From SZUA-365 sp049663345 (GTDB lineage: Bacteria; Bacteroidota; Ignavibacteria; SZUA-365): a DNA stretch of 64,000 bases. Each line of letters starts with the position of its first letter. Position 1 is the first letter of the stretch. The stretch is taken from positions 1 to 64,000 of the forward strand of contig JBATDG010000035.1 in the NCBI GenBank assembly GCA_049663345.1, read 5' to 3'. The notes under the pieces were generated by a model. That model had not been told where the DNA came from. It saw nothing but the letters and a program-made list of their open reading frames with translations, and made no database searches. The translations under genes and the position numbers were made by a program. Positions 60,978 through 64,000 of the stretch are shown here, piece after piece.

Positions 60978-61388
60978 TTATTTGCTTATTGGGGAGGATT
61001 GCAGGAGATCGATTACTGAGGAAAGAGAAGGGGAAGTGGGTTCGCTGCCGCGGTCGTTAGTTTCATAACGGATGGCGCTGCGCGCTGCGACGACCTGCAT
61101 CGTTTTGCCGCCTTCAGTCACTAAAAGGTAGAGACCCTGATCGCCTCGTGCGTCGAGTACGGCAACTGCGTTGCTGCGGGTGTCGACAAAACGGATAACG
61201 CCGTCCTGTATGATGGAGTCGAACTGAAGATTGTAATCTGCAAGGGTCACTTGATGGTCGCTGATGCGGATGGTCCCGTCGTTGGTAGCGCAGACCATTG
61301 TCGTTGCTGTGGTATTGGGTCCCTGAGCAAACGCCAGTCCCGCCACTAGCGGCAGGAACATGAGTGATGAGACGGCTTTCTTGAACAT
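60978..61388 (-). CDS. small secreted protein of unknown function
   Basis: A 136-residue protein. The ATG at 61388 has AAGGAG 8 bases upstream; signal MFKKAVSSLMFLPLVAGLAFAQ. The mature 114 residues are mostly beta: VCATNDGTIRISDHQVTLADYNLQFD, DGVIRFVDTRSNAVAVLDA, LYLLVTEGGKTMQVVAARSA. No family is recognised. It lies downstream of the M16 gene on the same strand with a 275-bp gap and its own promoter expected. Confidence 0.75.
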   Translation of the reverse strand: MFKKAVSSLMFLPLVAGLAFAQGPNTTATTMVCATNDGTIRISDHQVTLADYNLQFDSIIQDGVIRFVDTRSNAVAVLDARGDQGLYLLVTEGGKTMQVVAARSAIRYETNDRGSEPTSPSLSSVIDLLQSSPISK

Positions 61389-61582
61389 GGCACTACTCCT
61401 TCTCTATTAAGTACCCGTGTTGGCTGTTATTTTTTTGCCAGCGGGCACGATTTGATTTCCTCAAATCATATATGGGAATACCATGCCAAAAAAGTTTATG
61501 GGCCCTATCCGACAAATGGGCAGGGGATTTTTTCATCCCTGTGAAAAAATCGAACGAAACGTGAATCAGCTTCACAACCCTG

Positions 61583-61620
61583 ATAAAAATCCCCTCTGAC
61601 CGAGAGGGTGAGAGGGGATT
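61583..61620 (-). terminator. terminator after the M16 homologue
   Basis: On the minus strand AATCCCCTCT and AGAGGGGATT form a 10-bp stem followed by TTTTTA. It sits 44 bases past the stop of the gene ending at 61664. Confidence 0.85.
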
Positions 61621-61663
61621 GGCAGAATCTTATATGAAGATGGAGCGGACTGCGACTGGCGAA

Positions 61664-63025
61664 TTACTCTACCGAAACAGCGAAATCGGCTTTCCCGATC
61701 GGAACGACGCTTACAACCAGTTGATTGCCGATTGTGAGATATTTGGAAACAACGCTGCGGAAGGAAGCTGAATTCGCTTGCTGCTGATTTTGAAGCAGCG
61801 CGAAACTGTAGAGAGGTGAATCAGCGTAAAGATTCCCCAAATTCATGATATCGCAAAGTCCGCCAAATCCGTAATAAGTCTCAATGGAAGTGAAGAACTC
61901 CATGGCAGATTGATTCCGTGCAGTGGTCAGTTCATCCTCAGTCGCACCATCCGCACTGATCGCTTCGAGAACTCGCATCACCTGGCTGAAAACAGTTGTC
62001 AGCCGGGTCTCCAGCTTGCAGTTGACGGTGATCCAGAATGTACCGGTCAGTTCGTTGGATGTCTGCGCTACTTCGACGGAGTGAACCATCGGATTAACCT
62101 TTACAAGGTTGGAGTAGAGGAGCGCGTTTTCCGAGCCGTTGAGAATCTTCGCCATGAGTTTGAGAACGGGTTCATCAGGATGACCGGCACGTACAGTGGG
62201 GAAAATAATGTGAAGCTGGTTGTAAGAGACGCGATCTTCGATAACGAATGCACCTTGTCCGATCGGTGTAAAGCCGTTTGGAATATTGCTCCAGCCCGCG
62301 GGCTGACCGGCCGCTACACCTGCAAAATATTTATCAAGGAACTTCCGCGCCTGCGCAGGATCGAAATTGCCGCCGATCGTGAGATAAGCGTTTGACGGGA
62401 CATGATATCGGTCGCTGAAACTCTTTACGTCATTAAAGCTGATGCTGTCGACGGTGGTGGATTCTCCTATGGTCGTATGCCTGTATGGATGGCCATCGGA
62501 GTAGAGTTCGTTGTAAATTTGCTGCGTCAGTGTCCCGAGAGGCTGCTTCCCGCGCCGGTCATGCTCTTTTTTCAGATTTTCAATCATGCCGGTGAAACGC
62601 TCATTACTAAAGGCCTTGGCGGAATTCTCCATGCGATCCGCTTCGATCATTACGGCCTTATCCAGCATTTGCATCGGAAAGACGGAGGCAATACCTACCC
62701 AGTCTACAGTTGTGAGAGCAGAGATGGAGACATGGTCTTCGTTGCGGAGACGCAGCAGCTCTTCGCGGGGTACCTTCTTCGTCCCCAGCAGCAGCATCTC
62801 GCCGGCGATATTCGCAAGTCCCGTGCGTCCATCAGGATCCAATGCGGATCCCGCGTGATAGGCCATGTTGAGCGACACAAGAGCGAGCGAGGTGTCGCGG
62901 TGCAGCACAACAGTGAGTCCGTTGCGGAGTGTGAATTTTTCAAATTTCGGCTGATAATCCTGCGCGGCGGAAAATGCGGCACAGAACGTAAGCATAACGA
63001 GGGTGAATGCGATGCGTGTTTTCAT
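61664..63025 (-). CDS. M16 family peptidase homologue lacking the zinc motif
   Basis: A 453-residue secreted protein. The start at 63025 gives a signal MKTRIAFTLVMLTFCAAFSAAQ; the longer in-frame extension is not plausible. It has the M16 fold: LRNGLTVVLHRDTSLALVSLNMAYHAGSALDPDGRTGLANIAGEM, where the HxxEH zinc motif should appear but reads NIAGE (residues 72-76). Downstream Glu and the second-domain strands (NAYLTIGGNFDPAQARKFLDKYF, TTARNQSAMEFF) are conserved. Such inactive subunits pair with an active M16 partner (alpha/beta type). No partner is adjacent. It is divergent from the riboswitch-controlled TonB gene. Confidence 0.9.
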   Translation of the reverse strand: MKTRIAFTLVMLTFCAAFSAAQDYQPKFEKFTLRNGLTVVLHRDTSLALVSLNMAYHAGSALDPDGRTGLANIAGEMLLLGTKKVPREELLRLRNEDHVSISALTTVDWVGIASVFPMQMLDKAVMIEADRMENSAKAFSNERFTGMIENLKKEHDRRGKQPLGTLTQQIYNELYSDGHPYRHTTIGESTTVDSISFNDVKSFSDRYHVPSNAYLTIGGNFDPAQARKFLDKYFAGVAAGQPAGWSNIPNGFTPIGQGAFVIEDRVSYNQLHIIFPTVRAGHPDEPVLKLMAKILNGSENALLYSNLVKVNPMVHSVEVAQTSNELTGTFWITVNCKLETRLTTVFSQVMRVLEAISADGATEDELTTARNQSAMEFFTSIETYYGFGGLCDIMNLGNLYADSPLYSFALLQNQQQANSASFRSVVSKYLTIGNQLVVSVVPIGKADFAVSVE

Positions 63026-63127
63026 TCTCTCAAAATACCCCGCCTGCGCTATTCCGCGCAATGGACGTGAAAAGGGATAGCGCAAATTTCTTGATTTCCG
63101 CAATCGACCTGCGTAACTTGGGGGCAT

Positions 63128-63208
63128 CTCGGGGTGCTGCCAGAAAATCCGGCAGCTGAGAACACACCCGTCGAACCTGACCCGGATAATGCCGGCGTAG
63201 GGAAGGAA
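63128..63208 (+). ncRNA. TPP riboswitch (THI element)
   Basis: Conserved blocks occur in order: GGGGTGC (63131-63137), CTGAGA (63156-63161), ACCC (63166-63169), GAACCTGA (63173-63180), GGATAATGCC (63184-63193) and GCGTAGGGA (63196-63202 onward). These match the thiamine pyrophosphate aptamer, including the pyrimidine sensor and pyrophosphate helices, with a hairpin CTGCC/GGCAG for the variable arm. The following terminator places the downstream TonB receptor under thiamine pyrophosphate control. Confidence 0.97.
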
Positions 63209-63216
63209 GTTCCTAC

Positions 63217-63256
63217 ACCGTTGTTCTGCACTTCGCAGGGTCAACGGTATTTTTTT
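63217..63256 (+). terminator. riboswitch-linked intrinsic terminator (expression platform)
   Basis: ACCGTTG (63217-63223) and CAACGGT (63242-63248) pair, with an inner CTGC/GCAG pair, followed by a T run (63250-63256). It lies directly after the TPP aptamer and before the ribosome site, so it should stop transcription when TPP is bound. Confidence 0.88.
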
Positions 63257-63315
63257 CCTCCTCTTCGAGCCGCGCAAGGGTCGAGTTCCAGAAACACTCA
63301 TCTCAAGGAGTTTTT

Positions 63316-64000
63316 ATGAGAATGTTCTGGTTTCTCGCCCTGGCAGCGATTCCACTCCTCCAGGGCCTTCAAGCTCAAAGCGTAAGCGGCAGCGTGCGCG
63401 ATGCTAAAACGGATCTGCCTCTCGGATCCGCCAACGTCATTCTAATTCCTTCGTCTTCGGCTGAAAGCAGGACGCCGCCGTCGGACCCCACAACGGGCGG
63501 AACCCGGCAGCTCGGGATCGCTGCCGACCGATCAGGCCATTTTTCTATTGAAGACGTTCCTGTCGGCGCATACACGCTGCGCGTGAGTTTCATCGGCTAT
63601 CGCCGTTTTGAACAGGCGGTGTCCGTCGCAACTGACGATGTATCGCTGAAGATACTTCTGCTCCCGGAAGCGATGCCCGGCCCTGAAATTGAAATATCGG
63701 CCATGAAGGCAACCGAACGATATTCTCCTGTCACATTTTCGAACATCACCCGCGAAGATATCGTCAACGAATATTTCGTGCAGGATATCCCTGTCATGCT
63801 GTCGGATCTTCCCTCGGTGACCTTCTACTCCGAAAGCGGAAACGGCATCGGATACAATTATCTGCGCATGCGGGGCTTCGATCAGCGGCGTCTGGCCGTC
63901 ATGGTCAATGGCGTGCCGCAAAACGATCCCGAGGATCACAACGTGTACTGGATCGATCTGGTGGACCTGCTGGGAAATACAGAGGAGATTCAGGTGCAGC
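63316..64000 (+). CDS. TonB-dependent receptor under TPP riboswitch control (partial, runs off window)
   Basis: 228 codons, open to the window end. AAGGAG precedes the ATG at 63316; signal MRMFWFLALAAIPLLQGLQAQ. A CarboxypepD_reg-like domain follows (VSGSVRDAKTDLPLGSANVIL ... GHFSIEDVPVGAYTLRVSFIGY) with an insert of about 25 residues rich in Ser/Pro/Thr, then the plug domain: FVQDIPVMLSDLPSVTFYSESG, YLRMRGFDQRRLAVMVNGVPQNDP. The riboswitch indicates import of thiamine or a precursor; TonB receptors under TPP riboswitches are known in Bacteroidota. The rest of the barrel lies beyond the window. Confidence 0.95.
   Translation, partial: MRMFWFLALAAIPLLQGLQAQSVSGSVRDAKTDLPLGSANVILIPSSSAESRTPPSDPTTGGTRQLGIAADRSGHFSIEDVPVGAYTLRVSFIGYRRFEQAVSVATDDVSLKILLLPEAMPGPEIEISAMKATERYSPVTFSNITREDIVNEYFVQDIPVMLSDLPSVTFYSESGNGIGYNYLRMRGFDQRRLAVMVNGVPQNDPEDHNVYWIDLVDLLGNTEEIQVQ

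Overview
The window reads as chromosomal DNA from a free-living, GC-rich (by eye well above 50 percent) Gram-negative bacterium of the Bacteroidota/Chlorobiota-Ignavibacteriota side of the tree. The evidence is the combination of C-terminal type IX secretion (T9SS) sorting domains on three large proteins, a PorV/PorQ-like outer-membrane protein, a GWxTD-domain protein, two CarboxypepD_reg-type TonB-dependent receptors, DUF4783/DUF4384/DUF4397 proteins, a YfhO-type membrane protein, and lipid A/LPS genes (lpxL-like, GT9, lpxH). Candidate promoters resemble sigma-70 boxes (TTGACA-17-TATTCT) more than the Bacteroidia TTTG/TAnnTTTG type, and hrcA is preceded by a CIRCE operator; both fit the Ignavibacteria/Kapabacteria neighbourhood better than Bacteroidia. 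The species-level identity is not recoverable by reading alone. No phage, transposon, integrase or CRISPR was seen.

Layout. 1-456: two short tandem-repeat arrays and no gene. 457-3046 (+): translationally coupled trio of outer-membrane protein, GDPD-like lipoprotein and outer-membrane protein. 3099-8402 (-): exonuclease III, a HerA-like protein with a wrecked P-loop and a long charged tail, and dnaX. 8508-15323 (-): a giant NtrY-like histidine kinase coupled to a DUF4783 protein, a DUF4384 protein with an RS-repeat tail, and an FN3 lipoprotein with a possible HmuY-like end. 15607-17419 (-): TPR-like membrane protein, tRNA-Arg(CCG), metallo-beta-lactamase-fold hydrolase, tRNA-Asn(GTT). 17875-26100 (+): DUF4397 lipoprotein, TonB receptor, 1052-residue T9SS cargo and PorV-like barrel, closed by a strong terminator; this is the best candidate for an undescribed envelope system. 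26319-29682 (+): GWxTD protein, lipid A acyltransferase, GT9 glycosyltransferase, ending inside a 9-bp minisatellite. 29833-33243 (-): fmdB-like, coaD, rsmD, a PilM-like protein, a membrane protein and a ComEA-like protein. 33305-36196 (-): hrcA-grpE-dnaJ with CIRCE. 36288-37540 (-): two-repeat lipoprotein and Nudix hydrolase. 37770-40495 (+): lon and a small zinc-ribbon protein. 40598-42061 (-): Kelch T9SS protein. 42305-51869 (+): surface glycan cluster (YfhO, four glycosyltransferases, flippase, methyltransferase). 51978-53796 (+): proline dehydrogenase and a lone BtuF-like binding lipoprotein. 53821-57615 (-): lipoprotein, PBP1A, lpxH. 57955-60639 (+): P-domain T9SS protein. 60978-63025 (-): small secreted protein and a catalytically dead M16 peptidase homologue. 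63128-64000 (+): TPP riboswitch with terminator, then a TonB receptor running off the end.

How the genes fit together. Most of the window builds or feeds the cell envelope: peptidoglycan synthesis (PBP1A), lipid A (lpxH, lpxL-like), core sugar transfer (GT9), a surface polysaccharide cluster, T9SS-exported proteins, and TonB-dependent import. Two importers stand out: an unknown-substrate receptor paired with a T9SS cargo and its PorV-like partner, and a receptor placed under direct thiamine pyrophosphate control. Housekeeping genes (dnaX, exonuclease III, rsmD, coaD, lon, hrcA-grpE-dnaJ, two tRNAs) confirm a chromosomal location.
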